A DNA stretch of 64,000 bases from an uncultured Nocardioides sp. (GTDB lineage: Bacteria > Actinomycetota > Actinomycetes > Propionibacteriales > Nocardioidaceae): positions 23,598 through 87,597 of the forward strand of contig CADCUM010000079.1 in assembly GCA_902805885.1 (NCBI GenBank), read 5' to 3'. Both the position numbers and the translations under genes were made by a program. Below the pieces are notes generated by a model. The model saw only the letters and a program-made list of their open reading frames with translations. It did no database searches and was not told the origin of the DNA. Positions 41,445-51,540 of this stretch are shown piece after piece. Position 1 is the first letter of the stretch. Each line of letters starts with the position of its first letter.

Positions 41445-42326
41445 ATGACCCCCACTGACGCGCACGCGCCCTCGGGCGCGACGAAGAAGGACTACGGGCG
41501 CGCCGGCCGCAACCTGCCTGCGGCCGTCGGCTCCGCTGTGGTGCTGCTCGTCGCCATCGCCGCGTCCCTGGCGTTCTGGAAGCCCGCCTTCATGCTGATC
41601 GTGGCGGCGGCGGTCGTGGTGGCGGTGTGGGAGCTCCAGCGCGGCCTCGCCACCGCGGGCATCGACATCCCCGAGCAGCCGCTGATGGTCGGCGGGATCG
41701 GGATGGTCGTGGTCGCCTACTTCTGGGGCGCTCCCGCCCTGGTGACCGCCACGGCCGTCACGGCTCTCGTCATCATGCTGTGGCTGCTCCGCCGCGGCGT
41801 GGACGGCTACGTCAAGAACGCCACGGCTGCGGTCTTCACCCTCGTCTACGTCCCGTTCCTGGGCTCCTTCGTGGCCCTCATGCTGGCCGAGGGCGGGGCG
41901 ACGGGCTTCGAGCGCTTCGACGACGGGGTGCGCGGGATCCTGGTCTTCATCGTGGTGACCATCGCCTCCGACATCGGCGGCTACGTCGCCGGCGTCCTGT
42001 TCGGCCGCCACCCGATGGCGCCGGTCATCTCGCCGAAGAAGTCCTGGGAGGGGTTCGCCGGGTCGCTCCTGGCGTGCGTGGGCGCCGGCGTCGGCCTCGT
42101 CGTCTGGCTGCTCGACGGCCCGTGGTGGGTGGGGCTGGCCCTCGGGCTGATCGCCGCGGTGATGGCGACGCTGGGCGACCTCTGCGAGTCGGTCATCAAG
42201 CGCGACCTCGGGATCAAGGACATGAGCCAGGTCATCCCGGGCCACGGTGGCCTGATGGACCGCCTCGACTCGCTGCTGGCGACCATCGCCCCGGTCTGGC
42301 TGCTGCTCCACTACCTGGTGTTCTGA
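41445..42326 (+). CDS. cdsA: Phosphatidate cytidylyltransferase
   Basis: ASDIGGYVAGVLFGRHPMAPVISPKKSWEGFAGS, SVIKRDLGIKDMSQVIPGHGGLMDRLDS. Confidence 0.95.
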   Translation: MTPTDAHAPSGATKKDYGRAGRNLPAAVGSAVVLLVAIAASLAFWKPAFMLIVAAAVVVAVWELQRGLATAGIDIPEQPLMVGGIGMVVVAYFWGAPALVTATAVTALVIMLWLLRRGVDGYVKNATAAVFTLVYVPFLGSFVALMLAEGGATGFERFDDGVRGILVFIVVTIASDIGGYVAGVLFGRHPMAPVISPKKSWEGFAGSLLACVGAGVGLVVWLLDGPWWVGLALGLIAAVMATLGDLCESVIKRDLGIKDMSQVIPGHGGLMDRLDSLLATIAPVWLLLHYLVF

Positions 42327-42332
42327 GCGGGC

Positions 42333-42854
42333 ATGCTCCACCTCGTACGACACGGCCGGCCGTTGATGACGGCGGGCGAGCCGGCTGCCCGGTGGGAGCT
42401 GGACCCGGCGGGCTTCGACGACGTCTGGGCACTGCGCACCTCCGGGCGGCTGCCGGAGCGAGCCGCGTGGTTCTGCTCTCCCGAGCCCAAGGCCGTCCAG
42501 ACGGCGCAGCTGCTGACCGAGGGGGAGGTCGGGGTGCTGCCCGACCTGCGCGAGCACGAGCGGTCGGGGGAGTGGCTCGAGGACTTCCGCGGCGCCGTAC
42601 GCCGTGCGTTCGCACGACCGGACGAGCCGGCCGCGGCCGGTTGGGAGCCGCTGAGCGCCTGCCGTGACCGCGTCGTCCCCGCCGTACGACGGGTGCTGGC
42701 GGTCCACGGCGCCGAGGACGTCGTCCTGGTGGGTCACGGCACGGCGTGGACGCTGGTCGTCGCGGAGCTGACCGGGCAGCCGCCGGACCTGCTGCGATGG
42801 GAATCACTCGCCATGCCCGACGTGCTGACGGTCCCGACCGCACCCGCCGCCTAG
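42333..42854 (+). CDS. Histidine phosphatase family protein
   Basis: MLHLVRHGRP..., VLVGHGTAW. Confidence 0.82.
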   Translation: MLHLVRHGRPLMTAGEPAARWELDPAGFDDVWALRTSGRLPERAAWFCSPEPKAVQTAQLLTEGEVGVLPDLREHERSGEWLEDFRGAVRRAFARPDEPAAAGWEPLSACRDRVVPAVRRVLAVHGAEDVVLVGHGTAWTLVVAELTGQPPDLLRWESLAMPDVLTVPTAPAA

Positions 42855-42864
42855 CATGACGTCC

Positions 42865-43221
42865 ATGAGCTCGCAGGGGACCGGACTCCGTGACGACCGG
42901 CCGCAGCGCGAGCGGCCGTTCGAGTGGTGGCACCACAGCCACCCGACCTTCGCGGCGATCGCGGGCTTCTTCTCCGGCATGCTGTTCGTCACCGCGCTCC
43001 CGGGAGCCTTCATCGGGATCCTGCGCCTGATCCTGAGCGACGAGAGGGCCGAGTCGCTGTTCCCGCTGGTGCTGGTGGCGCTGGTGGTCCCGGTCGCGCT
43101 GCTCGCCAAGCGGAAGACGCGGCGCTTCGCGATCTACATGCTCATCGGGATGGTGATCACCGCTCTTGTGGTCGCGGGCGTCGCGTCCCTGGTGGTCTAC
43201 CTCATGGTGCGGATGGACTGA
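42865..43221 (+). CDS. Small integral membrane hypothetical protein
   Basis: Three predicted TM segments; leaderless ATG 42865 after TAGCAT-N7 (the track start 42856 lies inside that hexamer). Confidence 0.65.
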   Translation: MSSQGTGLRDDRPQRERPFEWWHHSHPTFAAIAGFFSGMLFVTALPGAFIGILRLILSDERAESLFPLVLVALVVPVALLAKRKTRRFAIYMLIGMVITALVVAGVASLVVYLMVRMD

Positions 43222-43268
43222 GCGGCACGTTTCGCCGCCCAGCCTGTCCGGGTGGGACACTCGAGGGG

Positions 43269-44405
43269 ATGTCCGATCCCACCGACGCCCCCCGTCAGCT
43301 GCCGCTGGTGCTCGCCGAGCCCCGCGGCCGTGCCAAGCCGCCGCGCCACCTCGCCGATCTCGACGAGGCCGGGCGCAAGACGCTGCTCGAGGAGATGGGC
43401 CTGCCCGGGTTCCGCGCCAAGCAGCTCTCCACCCACTACTTCGCGCGGCTGGTCGACGACCCGGCCCAGATGACCGACCTCCCCTCGACCCAGCGCGACG
43501 AGCTCGTGGCAGCGCTCCTGCCGGAGCTGATGACGCCGCTGCGGACGATGGAGGCCGACAAGGGCGCCACCCGCAAGACCCTGTGGCGGCTCTTCGACGG
43601 CGCACTGGTCGAGTCCGTCCTGATGCGCTACCCCGGCCGCGCCACCGTGTGCGTGTCGAGCCAGGCCGGCTGCGGGATGGCCTGTCCGTTCTGCGCCACC
43701 GGCCAGGGCGGTCTCCAGCGCAACATGTCGACCGCGGAGATCGTCGAGCAGGTCGTCGCGGCGCAGCGTGCGCTCACCCGGGACGAGGTCGCCGGCGGTC
43801 CGGGGCGCGTCTCCAACGTCGTGTTCATGGGGATGGGCGAGCCGCTCGCCAACTACAAGGCCGTCATCGGCGCCGTACGACGCCTCACCGACCCCGCGCC
43901 CGCGGGCCTGGGCATGTCCGCCCGGGGCGTGACGGTCTCCACCGTCGGCCTGGTGCCTCGGATCCGCCAGCTGACCGAGGAGGGCGTCCCCGTCACCCTC
44001 GCCCTGAGCCTGCACGCGCCCGACGACGAGCTGCGCAACGAGCTGGTGCCGATCAACACCCGCTTCTCCGTCGCCGAGACCGTCGACGCCGCCTGGGGCT
44101 ACGCCGAGCGGACCAAGCGCCGGGTGTCCATCGAGTACGCCATGATGCGCGGCATCAACGACCAGGGGTGGCGCGCCGACCTCCTGGCCGACGTGCTGCT
44201 CGCCCGGGGCGACTGGGGCTGGGTGCACGTCAACCTCATCCCGCTCAACCCGACGCCGGGCTCGAAGTGGACGGCCTCGGACCCGCGCGACGAGCGGGAG
44301 TTCGTCCGCCGCCTCGAGGCGAAGGGCATCCCCACCACCGTGCGCGACACCCGCGGACGCGAGATCGACGGCGCCTGCGGCCAGCTGGCGGCGACCGAGT
44401 CCTGA
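43269..44405 (+). CDS. rlmN: 23S rRNA (adenine2503-C2)-methyltransferase
   Basis: [46 protein letters not shown]. Confidence 0.96.
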   Translation: MSDPTDAPRQLPLVLAEPRGRAKPPRHLADLDEAGRKTLLEEMGLPGFRAKQLSTHYFARLVDDPAQMTDLPSTQRDELVAALLPELMTPLRTMEADKGATRKTLWRLFDGALVESVLMRYPGRATVCVSSQAGCGMACPFCATGQGGLQRNMSTAEIVEQVVAAQRALTRDEVAGGPGRVSNVVFMGMGEPLANYKAVIGAVRRLTDPAPAGLGMSARGVTVSTVGLVPRIRQLTEEGVPVTLALSLHAPDDELRNELVPINTRFSVAETVDAAWGYAERTKRRVSIEYAMMRGINDQGWRADLLADVLLARGDWGWVHVNLIPLNPTPGSKWTASDPRDEREFVRRLEAKGIPTTVRDTRGREIDGACGQLAATES

Positions 44406-44504
44406 TCCTGCCTCGGCGAGCCGTGGCGAGCCGTCGGCGGGCGTTCACGCGGCGTCTGCCCGCACGCGACCCGGAGTTGAGGCCCGCTCCCTAGCGTCCG
44501 GCCC

Positions 44505-45701
44505 ATGGAGATGCTCCGGACACGACGTCCCGCGGCCCCGCTCGTCACGCTGCCCCGCCGCTCCGGACCCCCGGGACGGCTGCGCGTGCTGGTGGTCACG
44601 GAGTCGTTCCTGCCGCAGGTCAACGGCGTGACCAACTCGGTGCGCCGGGTGCTGGAGCACCTCGCGTCCGAGGGCCACGAGGCGCTGCTGGTGGCGCCCA
44701 CGGGCCCGGCGACGTACGCCGGCTTCCCCGTCATCACCGTGCGCGGTGCGAGCCTGCCGTCCTACCGCGAGTTCCGGGTCGGCCTCGAGACGCGTGGCCG
44801 GCTCCGCGGGACCATGCTGGGCTTCCGCCCGGACGTGGTCCACCTCGCCTCGCCCGCGCTGCTGGGACACCAGGCGGCCCGGGCCGCCGGGGAGCTGGGC
44901 ATCCCCGTCGTCGCGGTCTACCAGACGGACCTCGTCGGCTTCGCCGAGCGGTACGGCGTCGCCGGGGGCGCGCGCGCGATGCAGGCGCTGACCCGTCGCA
45001 TCCACCTCGCGGCGGACCTGACCCTGGCGCCGTCCACGGCCAGCGTCGCCCAGCTCGAGGCGCTCGGCGTCCCGAACCTGGCGCGCTGGCCGCGCGGCGT
45101 CGACCTCGAGCAGTTCGACCCGAGCCGGCGCAGCGGGGCGCTGCACGCCGAGCTCGCGCCCCGGGGCGAGGTGCTGGTGGGGTACGTCGGCCGGCTGGCC
45201 GCCGAGAAGGAGCTGGAGCTGCTCGACCACGTCCACCGCCTCCCGGGTGTCCGCGTCGTCGTGGTCGGCGGCGGCCCGGAGGAGCAGCGGCTGCGGGACC
45301 TGCTGCCCCGCGCGGCGTTCCTGGGCGTGCTCCACGGCACCGAGCTCGCACGCGCGCACGCCAGCCTCGACGTCTTCGTCCACACCGGCCGTCACGAGAC
45401 CTACTGCCAGGCCGCTCAGGAGGCCCTGGCGTCCGGTGTGCCGGTCGTGGCGCCACGTGCGGGTGGACCGCTGGACGTCGTGGACGACGGGGTCGCCGGC
45501 CACCTCTACGAGCCGGGCGACGGCGCCGACCTGGCGGCGTACGTCGAGGGCCTGGTGCGCGACCCGATGCGGCGGCTCCGGATGGCGCGCGCGGCCCGGC
45601 GGAGCGTGCAGGGACGGTCGTGGCAGGTCGTCATGGATCGCCTGGTGCACCACTACCGGGAGGTCGCGGGGCAGGGCGAGAGGGGCCGCCGGGCCGGCTG
45701 A
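44505..45701 (+). CDS. GT4-family glycosyltransferase (mannosyltransferase MgtA-like)
   Basis: LVVTESFLPQVNGVTNSVRRVLEHL, VGYVGRLAAEKELELL, FVHTGRHETYCQAAQEALASGVPVVAPRAGGPLDVV. Confidence 0.9.
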   Translation: MEMLRTRRPAAPLVTLPRRSGPPGRLRVLVVTESFLPQVNGVTNSVRRVLEHLASEGHEALLVAPTGPATYAGFPVITVRGASLPSYREFRVGLETRGRLRGTMLGFRPDVVHLASPALLGHQAARAAGELGIPVVAVYQTDLVGFAERYGVAGGARAMQALTRRIHLAADLTLAPSTASVAQLEALGVPNLARWPRGVDLEQFDPSRRSGALHAELAPRGEVLVGYVGRLAAEKELELLDHVHRLPGVRVVVVGGGPEEQRLRDLLPRAAFLGVLHGTELARAHASLDVFVHTGRHETYCQAAQEALASGVPVVAPRAGGPLDVVDDGVAGHLYEPGDGADLAAYVEGLVRDPMRRLRMARAARRSVQGRSWQVVMDRLVHHYREVAGQGERGRRAG

Positions 45702-45704
45702 GCG

Positions 45705-46799
45705 CTACCCGGCGACCACCGCGACGGCCTCCTCGAGGCTGTCGACGAGGTGGACGTGTCCTTCCATCGCACGTCCCCGGGCCAGGGCCTGCAGGAGCGG
45801 CCAGGCCGGCAGGTCCTCGGTCCAGTGCTGACGGCCGACGAGCACCATCGGGGCCACCGAGGTCTCGTCGGCGTAGTAGTTCTCGCACGCGTCCTGGAAG
45901 ATCTCCTGCACGGTGCCGGCCGCGCCGGGGAGGAACACGATCCCCGCGGTGCAGACCTCGAGCAGCAGGGCCTCGCGGGGCGCGTTGCGGAAGAACTTCG
46001 CGATCGCCGTCGCGAAGGGGTTGGGCGGCTCGTGGCCGTAGTGCCAGGTGGGGATGCCCAGGGACTCGCGACCGGCGTCGCCGGCGTCCGTCGCGCCGTC
46101 CATCACCGCGAACGCCGCGTCCGCCCAGGCCCCGATGTCCGGCCGGAACGACGGCACGTCGGCCAGGGCGGCCAGCGCGTCGTCGAGCGCCGCGGCCGGC
46201 CACCCGGCCGCGAAGGCCCCGAGGTTGGCTGCCTCCATGGCCCCGGGACCGCCACCCGTGGCCACGGTGAGCCGGGAGCCGAGCGCGTGCCCGAGCCGGG
46301 CGGCGTCGGCGTACCCCGTCGACCCGCGCTCCAGCGCGTGGCCGCCCATGACCCCCACCAGGTCGCGGTCCGCGACCCACTCGGCCAGCGCCGCGTCGAC
46401 GGAGTGGTCGTGCAGCGCCATCGCCAGGGCGTCGTCGCGGTCGAGGACCTGCTGCGACCACGCGTAGGCGCGCGCGTCCAGGGAGTCGCGGTAGCGATCG
46501 GTGTCGTAGAGCTCACGGGGGGAGTAGAGGCCGGCGCGGTAGGGGTCGACCGGGCTGCCCGGGATCTCCGGGAACACCAGCGCACCCGCGCGTCGCAGCG
46601 CCTGCTCGTCGCCGTCCCCGAAGCGGCAGCCCAGGAAGAGCGACTCGGCCACCGGACGCTCCCGCAGGACCGGTCCGTGGCCTGTCAGGTCGAGCCCGAC
46701 CAGGCGCCACCCGGCCAGCGACTCGACGCCGGCGGCGAGCCTGCGCTCGAGGTCCTCCAACGAGGTGATGTCGACGACGCGGCCGTGGGTGCTCTTCAC
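45705..46799 (-). CDS. LOG family (lysine decarboxylase-like Rossmann) protein
   Basis: LTVATGGGPGAMEAANLGAFAAG, IVFLPGAAGTVQEIFQDACENYY; leaderless GTG after TAGGGT-N7. Confidence 0.85.
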   Translation of the reverse strand: MKSTHGRVVDITSLEDLERRLAAGVESLAGWRLVGLDLTGHGPVLRERPVAESLFLGCRFGDGDEQALRRAGALVFPEIPGSPVDPYRAGLYSPRELYDTDRYRDSLDARAYAWSQQVLDRDDALAMALHDHSVDAALAEWVADRDLVGVMGGHALERGSTGYADAARLGHALGSRLTVATGGGPGAMEAANLGAFAAGWPAAALDDALAALADVPSFRPDIGAWADAAFAVMDGATDAGDAGRESLGIPTWHYGHEPPNPFATAIAKFFRNAPREALLLEVCTAGIVFLPGAAGTVQEIFQDACENYYADETSVAPMVLVGRQHWTEDLPAWPLLQALARGRAMEGHVHLVDSLEEAVAVVAG

Positions 46800-46846
46800 G
46801 GGCCCGACCCTAGGCGCCGCTCCGCGCGGCGCCCAGGGGCGCGTCC

Positions 46847-47749
46847 CTAGAAGGCGTGGGCCATGAGCTCGCCGAACAGCTCCTGCTCGTCCACGGCCAG
46901 GCCGCGCGCCCGGAACCACTGGCCCATGTTCGCGCAGTCGCGCATCAGGAAGTCCATGCCCTTCGGGTTGCCGACGAGGTCGACCATCTGGGGCAGGTCG
47001 ATCACGACGAGGCGCTCGCCGGCCGCCAGCGTGTTGTACGGCGACAGGTCGCCGTGGACCAGCCCCGCCTGCACCAGCGTGGTCAGCGCCTCACGCAGCT
47101 GGTCGTAGAAGTCGGCCAGCAGGTCCGCGTCGGGGCGCACCTGCGCGAGCCTCGGGGCGGTCTCCCCGTCGTGGGTGATCCACTCCATCATGATCTCGGT
47201 GTCGTCGATCTGGACGGGGTAGGGCACCGGCAGGCCGAGCTCCCAGCAGCGCCGCAGGGCGGTCCACTCCGAGACCGCCCACTCGCCGGCGGCGACGATC
47301 CGGCCCCAGGACGACTTGCGCTTGAGCGCGCGGTTGTCCCGGGAGCGCTTCATGGAGCGTCCCTCGGTGTAGGAGGCGGCCCGGTGGAAGGTCCGGTGGT
47401 CGGTGTCGCGGTAGCGCTTGGCGGCCATCACGACGCCGCCGTCGGGCGCGTTCGGGTCCCTGCGCTCGACGAGGAAGACGTCGGCCTCCTTGCCGGTCTT
47501 GAGGATGCCGAGCTCGGTGTCGATCGCGCCGCTGGAGGTCACGACCCAGTCGGGTCGCGGCTCGGGGCCGCGCATCAGCGCCTCGAGGTCCTCCCAGCGC
47601 GACCAGCGCTGGTGGTCGTCGAGCTCGTCGGCGTAGGTGGAGAAGTCGAAGACGAAACGGTCGTCGACGCCGGCGAGCCGGTCCGGGGGCTCAGCTGCCA
47701 GGAACTCCGTCGGGGCGGACGGGTGTCCAGGGGGTGGTTCGTGGGTCAT
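46847..47749 (-). CDS. RIO-family serine protein kinase
   Basis: LKTGKEADVFLVERRDP..AKRYR, LVHGDLSPYNTLAAGERLVVIDLPQMVD. Confidence 0.9.
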   Translation of the reverse strand: MTHEPPPGHPSAPTEFLAAEPPDRLAGVDDRFVFDFSTYADELDDHQRWSRWEDLEALMRGPEPRPDWVVTSSGAIDTELGILKTGKEADVFLVERRDPNAPDGGVVMAAKRYRDTDHRTFHRAASYTEGRSMKRSRDNRALKRKSSWGRIVAAGEWAVSEWTALRRCWELGLPVPYPVQIDDTEIMMEWITHDGETAPRLAQVRPDADLLADFYDQLREALTTLVQAGLVHGDLSPYNTLAAGERLVVIDLPQMVDLVGNPKGMDFLMRDCANMGQWFRARGLAVDEQELFGELMAHAF

Positions 47750-47953
47750 GCGGGGTGCTCCGTGTCGGTGAGAGGTGGTCGGCGGGCAGGCCGAGGACAG
47801 TGATCGACATGTCACGTCTCCTCTCGGACGGGCACCACGGGAGCCGGGGCGCAGGACACGGGCGGGTTCGCCCGCCGCCATGGTGGGCCGTCGGTCCCGT
47901 CGGCTGCAACCGCTTTTTCCGCGCCGTTCCCGCTCGCGGGATACCGTCGAGGG

Positions 47954-49393
47954 GTGACCACCCTGCGCCGCGCCACGCGGTCCCTCGGCGGAGCGCTGCT
48001 CGCCTGCGCGCTGCTCGCCCCGATGACGCCTGCCACCCAGGCCTCCTCCGCGCCGGCAGCGCCCCCGACGGCCGGCCCCGACGACGGCGCGCCCGGGATC
48101 GGCGACCCCTACTGGCCGCTCGACGGCAACGGCGGCATCGACGTGGCGTCGTACCGCATCCAGAACCGGTACGCCCTCGACACCGCCCGGCTCGCCGGCC
48201 GGACCCGGATCCGGCTGACCGCGACCCAGGACCTCGACAGCTTCTCGCTGGACTTCCTGCTCGGGGTGCGCTCCGTGGTGGTCGACGGGACCCGCGCGCG
48301 CTTCGACAAGAGCGGCCACGAGCTGCGGATCCACCCGAAGGAGGCGCTGGCCGCCGGGTCCCGGCACACCGTCGTCGTCTCGTACGCCGGCCGGCCGCGC
48401 CGCGAGCGCTACGCCGGCGAGCGCAACTGGCTGGCCAGCCGCCACGAGGTCGTCACGATGAACGAGCCCCACATGGCCCCCTGGTGGTTCCCCGCCAACG
48501 ACCACCCCTCCGACAAGGCGCTGATGGACATCTCGGTCACCGTGCCCAAGGGCAGGGAGGTGATCGCCAACGGCAGGCTCCGGTCCCGCACCACCGCTCG
48601 CCGGACGACGACGTGGCGCTGGAGGGCCGACGAGCCGATGGCCACCTACCTCGCGTTCTTCGCCGCCGGCGACTTCACCATCGCGCAGGGCAGGACGCGC
48701 GGGCTCCCGTGGGTCGTGGCGGTCTCGAAGCGGCTGCCCGCGTCGGAGCAGCGGGTCTCGATGCGCCTGATGCGACGCACCCCGGGGATCGTGGCCGACC
48801 TCGAGCGCGACCTGGGGCCCTACCCGTTCTCGGTCACCGGCGGCCTGACCACGAGCCTCAACGCAGGGTTCGCGCTGGAGAACCAGACGCGCCCGATCTA
48901 CCCCTCCGTGGGCGACTACGTCCCCCTCGTCGTGCACGAGCTGGCCCACCAGTGGTTCGGCGACCACGTCGCGGTGGAGCGATGGCGCGACATCTGGCTC
49001 AACGAGGGCTTCGCCACCTTCATGGAGTGGCGCTGGGCGGAGCGGCGCGGCGGTCGCTCCGCGGCGCGGACGCTCCGGGACGCCTACCGGGTCCAGCAGG
49101 CGTCCTTCTGGGACGTGACCATCGGCGACCCCGGTGCGGACCGGATCTTCGACGGGGCGGTCTACGACCGCGGGGCGATGACGCTGCAGGCACTCCGCCA
49201 GCGGGTCGGGGAGGCCGTCTTCTGGCGGATCATCAGGAGCTGGATCCGCGAGCAGGGCGGTGGCAACGCGGGGTCGGCCGACTTCGAGGCACTCGCGACC
49301 CGGCTCAGCGGCCAGGACCTCAGCGGGTTCTTCACCGCCTGGCTGCGCACACCGGACCGTCCCGAGCGCACGGCTGCCAACGGGCTCGCCTGA
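47954..49393 (+). CDS. M1 family zinc metallopeptidase (secreted)
   Basis: Signal peptide; VVHELAHQWFGDHVAVERWRDIWLNEGFATFMEW. Confidence 0.92.
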   Translation: MTTLRRATRSLGGALLACALLAPMTPATQASSAPAAPPTAGPDDGAPGIGDPYWPLDGNGGIDVASYRIQNRYALDTARLAGRTRIRLTATQDLDSFSLDFLLGVRSVVVDGTRARFDKSGHELRIHPKEALAAGSRHTVVVSYAGRPRRERYAGERNWLASRHEVVTMNEPHMAPWWFPANDHPSDKALMDISVTVPKGREVIANGRLRSRTTARRTTTWRWRADEPMATYLAFFAAGDFTIAQGRTRGLPWVVAVSKRLPASEQRVSMRLMRRTPGIVADLERDLGPYPFSVTGGLTTSLNAGFALENQTRPIYPSVGDYVPLVVHELAHQWFGDHVAVERWRDIWLNEGFATFMEWRWAERRGGRSAARTLRDAYRVQQASFWDVTIGDPGADRIFDGAVYDRGAMTLQALRQRVGEAVFWRIIRSWIREQGGGNAGSADFEALATRLSGQDLSGFFTAWLRTPDRPERTAANGLA

Positions 49394-49425
49394 CGGCCGG
49401 CCCGGACGAAGGGGGACAGGGACGC

Positions 49426-51324
49426 GTGGGCACCTACCGCGAGACGTACGACCGGTCGATCGCCGACCCTGAGGGCTTTTGGCTCGAGCAGGCCGCGCGC
49501 GTCGACTGGATCCGCAAGCCGCAGCGCGCGCTCGACGACGCGAACCCCCCGTTCTACCGGTGGTTCCCCGACGCCACCCTCAACACCTGCTTCAACGCGC
49601 TGGACCGCCACGTCGTGCGGGGCGCCGGCGACCGGGCGGCGCTGGTCTACGACTCACCGGTGACCGGCAGCCGACGGACCTACACCTACGCCGAGCTGCT
49701 GGGGGAGGTCGCCGCGTTCGCGGGCGTCCTCCACACGCTGGGGGTCGCCAAGGGCGACCGCGTCGTGATCTACCTCCCGATGATCCCCGAGGCGGTCATC
49801 GCCATGCTCGCGTGCGCGCGCATCGGCGCGGTGCACTCCGTCGTCTTCGGAGGGTTCGCGCCCCAGGAGCTCGCCGTACGCATCGACGACGCCCGGCCCA
49901 CGGTGCTCGTGACGGCGAGCTGCGGGATCGAGCCCACCCGCACGGTGGAGTACAAGCCGTTCGTCGACCGCGCCCTCGAGCTCGCCGAGCACGCCCCGGC
50001 CGCGGTGGTCGTCAAGCAGCGGCCCCAGCTGGCCGCGTCCATGGTCGACGGCCGGGACATCGACTGGGACGTCGCGATGCGTGCCGGCCGGACCGACCCG
50101 GCGGCGGTGGTGGAGGTGGCGGCGACCGACCCGCTCTACGTCCTCTACACCTCCGGCACGACCGGCAGGCCCAAGGGCATCGTGCGCGACAACGGCGGCC
50201 ACGCCGTGGCGATGGCGTGGTCCCTGCCCCACGTCTACGGCTGCGACGCCGGCGACGTCTGGTGGGCGGCGTCCGACGTCGGCTGGGTCGTCGGCCACTC
50301 CTACATCGTCTACGCCCCGCTCATCTGCGGAGCGACGACCGTGCTCTACGAGGGCAAGCCCGTCGGCACTCCTGACGCCGGCGCGTTCTGGCGGGTGGTC
50401 GCGGACCACCGGGTCAAGGCGCTGTTCACCGCCCCGACCGCGGTCCGCGCCATCAAGAAGGAGGATCCCGAGGGGCTGCTCGTCCGGGAGCACGACCTGT
50501 CCTGCCTCGAGACCCTCTTCCTCGCCGGTGAGCGGCTCGACCCCGACACCTACCACTGGGCGACCGACCGGCTGGGCGTGCCCGTCGTCGACAACTGGTG
50601 GCAGACCGAGACGGGCTGGCCGATCGCGGCCAACCTCCGCGGCCTGGAGGCGATGCCGATCAAGCCCGGCTCGCCCTCGGTGGCGGTCCCGGGGTACGAC
50701 GTCACGGTCCTCGACACGGACGGCACGCCCGTCCCGCCCGGGACCGAGGGCGCGATCTGCCTCCGCCTCCCGCTCCCGCCCGGCACGCTGCCGACGCTGT
50801 GGGGTGACGACGACCGCTACGTCGCGTCGTACCTGTCGACGCACGAGGGCCACTACCTGTCCGGCGACGGCGGGTACGTCGACGAGGACGGCTACCTCTT
50901 CGTGATGGGACGCACCGACGACGTGATCAACGTGGCGGGGCACCGGCTGTCGACCGGCTCGCTGGAAGCCGTGATCGCGCAGCACCCGGCCGTCGCGGAG
51001 TGCGCCGTGATCGGCGTGGCGGACACCCTCAAGGGGCAGCTGCCCCGCGGCCTCGTCGTGCTCAAGGCGGGCGCCGAGGTGGATCCCGACCGGTTGCGCG
51101 AGGAGCTCGTCGGCATGGTGCGCTCCCAGATCGGAGCGGTGGCGTCCTTCCGGGACGTGGAGGTGGTGGGCGGCCTGCCCAAGACCCGCTCCGGCAAGAT
51201 CCTGCGTCGGACCATGCGGGAGATCGCCGACGGGAAGGACGTCGCGGTGCCCTCGACGATCGAGGACCCGCAGGTGCTGGACGACATCCGGATTCTCCTG
51301 CGGCGGGACGGCTCTGCGTCCTAG
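49426..51324 (+). CDS. prpE: Propionyl-CoA/acetyl-CoA synthetase-like AMP-binding enzyme
   Basis: YVLYTSGTTGRPKGIVRDNGGHAVAM, WWQTETGWPI, KTRSGKILRRTMREI. Confidence 0.9.
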   Translation: MGTYRETYDRSIADPEGFWLEQAARVDWIRKPQRALDDANPPFYRWFPDATLNTCFNALDRHVVRGAGDRAALVYDSPVTGSRRTYTYAELLGEVAAFAGVLHTLGVAKGDRVVIYLPMIPEAVIAMLACARIGAVHSVVFGGFAPQELAVRIDDARPTVLVTASCGIEPTRTVEYKPFVDRALELAEHAPAAVVVKQRPQLAASMVDGRDIDWDVAMRAGRTDPAAVVEVAATDPLYVLYTSGTTGRPKGIVRDNGGHAVAMAWSLPHVYGCDAGDVWWAASDVGWVVGHSYIVYAPLICGATTVLYEGKPVGTPDAGAFWRVVADHRVKALFTAPTAVRAIKKEDPEGLLVREHDLSCLETLFLAGERLDPDTYHWATDRLGVPVVDNWWQTETGWPIAANLRGLEAMPIKPGSPSVAVPGYDVTVLDTDGTPVPPGTEGAICLRLPLPPGTLPTLWGDDDRYVASYLSTHEGHYLSGDGGYVDEDGYLFVMGRTDDVINVAGHRLSTGSLEAVIAQHPAVAECAVIGVADTLKGQLPRGLVVLKAGAEVDPDRLREELVGMVRSQIGAVASFRDVEVVGGLPKTRSGKILRRTMREIADGKDVAVPSTIEDPQVLDDIRILLRRDGSAS

Positions 51325-51334
51325 GCTGCCGGAC

Positions 51335-51505
51335 ATGGGGAACGAGCCGTCGACCACCTCGATGACCAGGACGTCGAGCCTGCCCCCGGGCAGGCCGCCG
51401 CTCGCCGTGCGACAGCCACGCCGGGTCGAGGGCGAGTCCGTGGAGCCCGAGCGCGACGTCGCCCACATCGAGACGGTGCTGGCGTCGCTGCGCCCTCGCG
51501 CCTGA
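51335..51505 (+). CDS. Small 56-aa hypothetical protein, leaderless start
   Basis: TAGGCT 51322-51327, N7, ATG 51335; ORF MGNEPSTTSMTRTSSLPPGRPPLAVRQPRRVEGESVEPERDVAHIETVLASLRPRA to TGA 51503-51505. Confidence 0.5.
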   Translation: MGNEPSTTSMTRTSSLPPGRPPLAVRQPRRVEGESVEPERDVAHIETVLASLRPRA

Positions 51506-51540
51506 GCCACCGGGCCGCGCCGTCCTGACAGGATGGCCGG

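Noticed and set aside
44415-44434. Two tandem copies of GGCGAGCCGT after rlmN
   Set aside because: Only two short copies; no obvious function and expected at some rate in GC-rich spacer.
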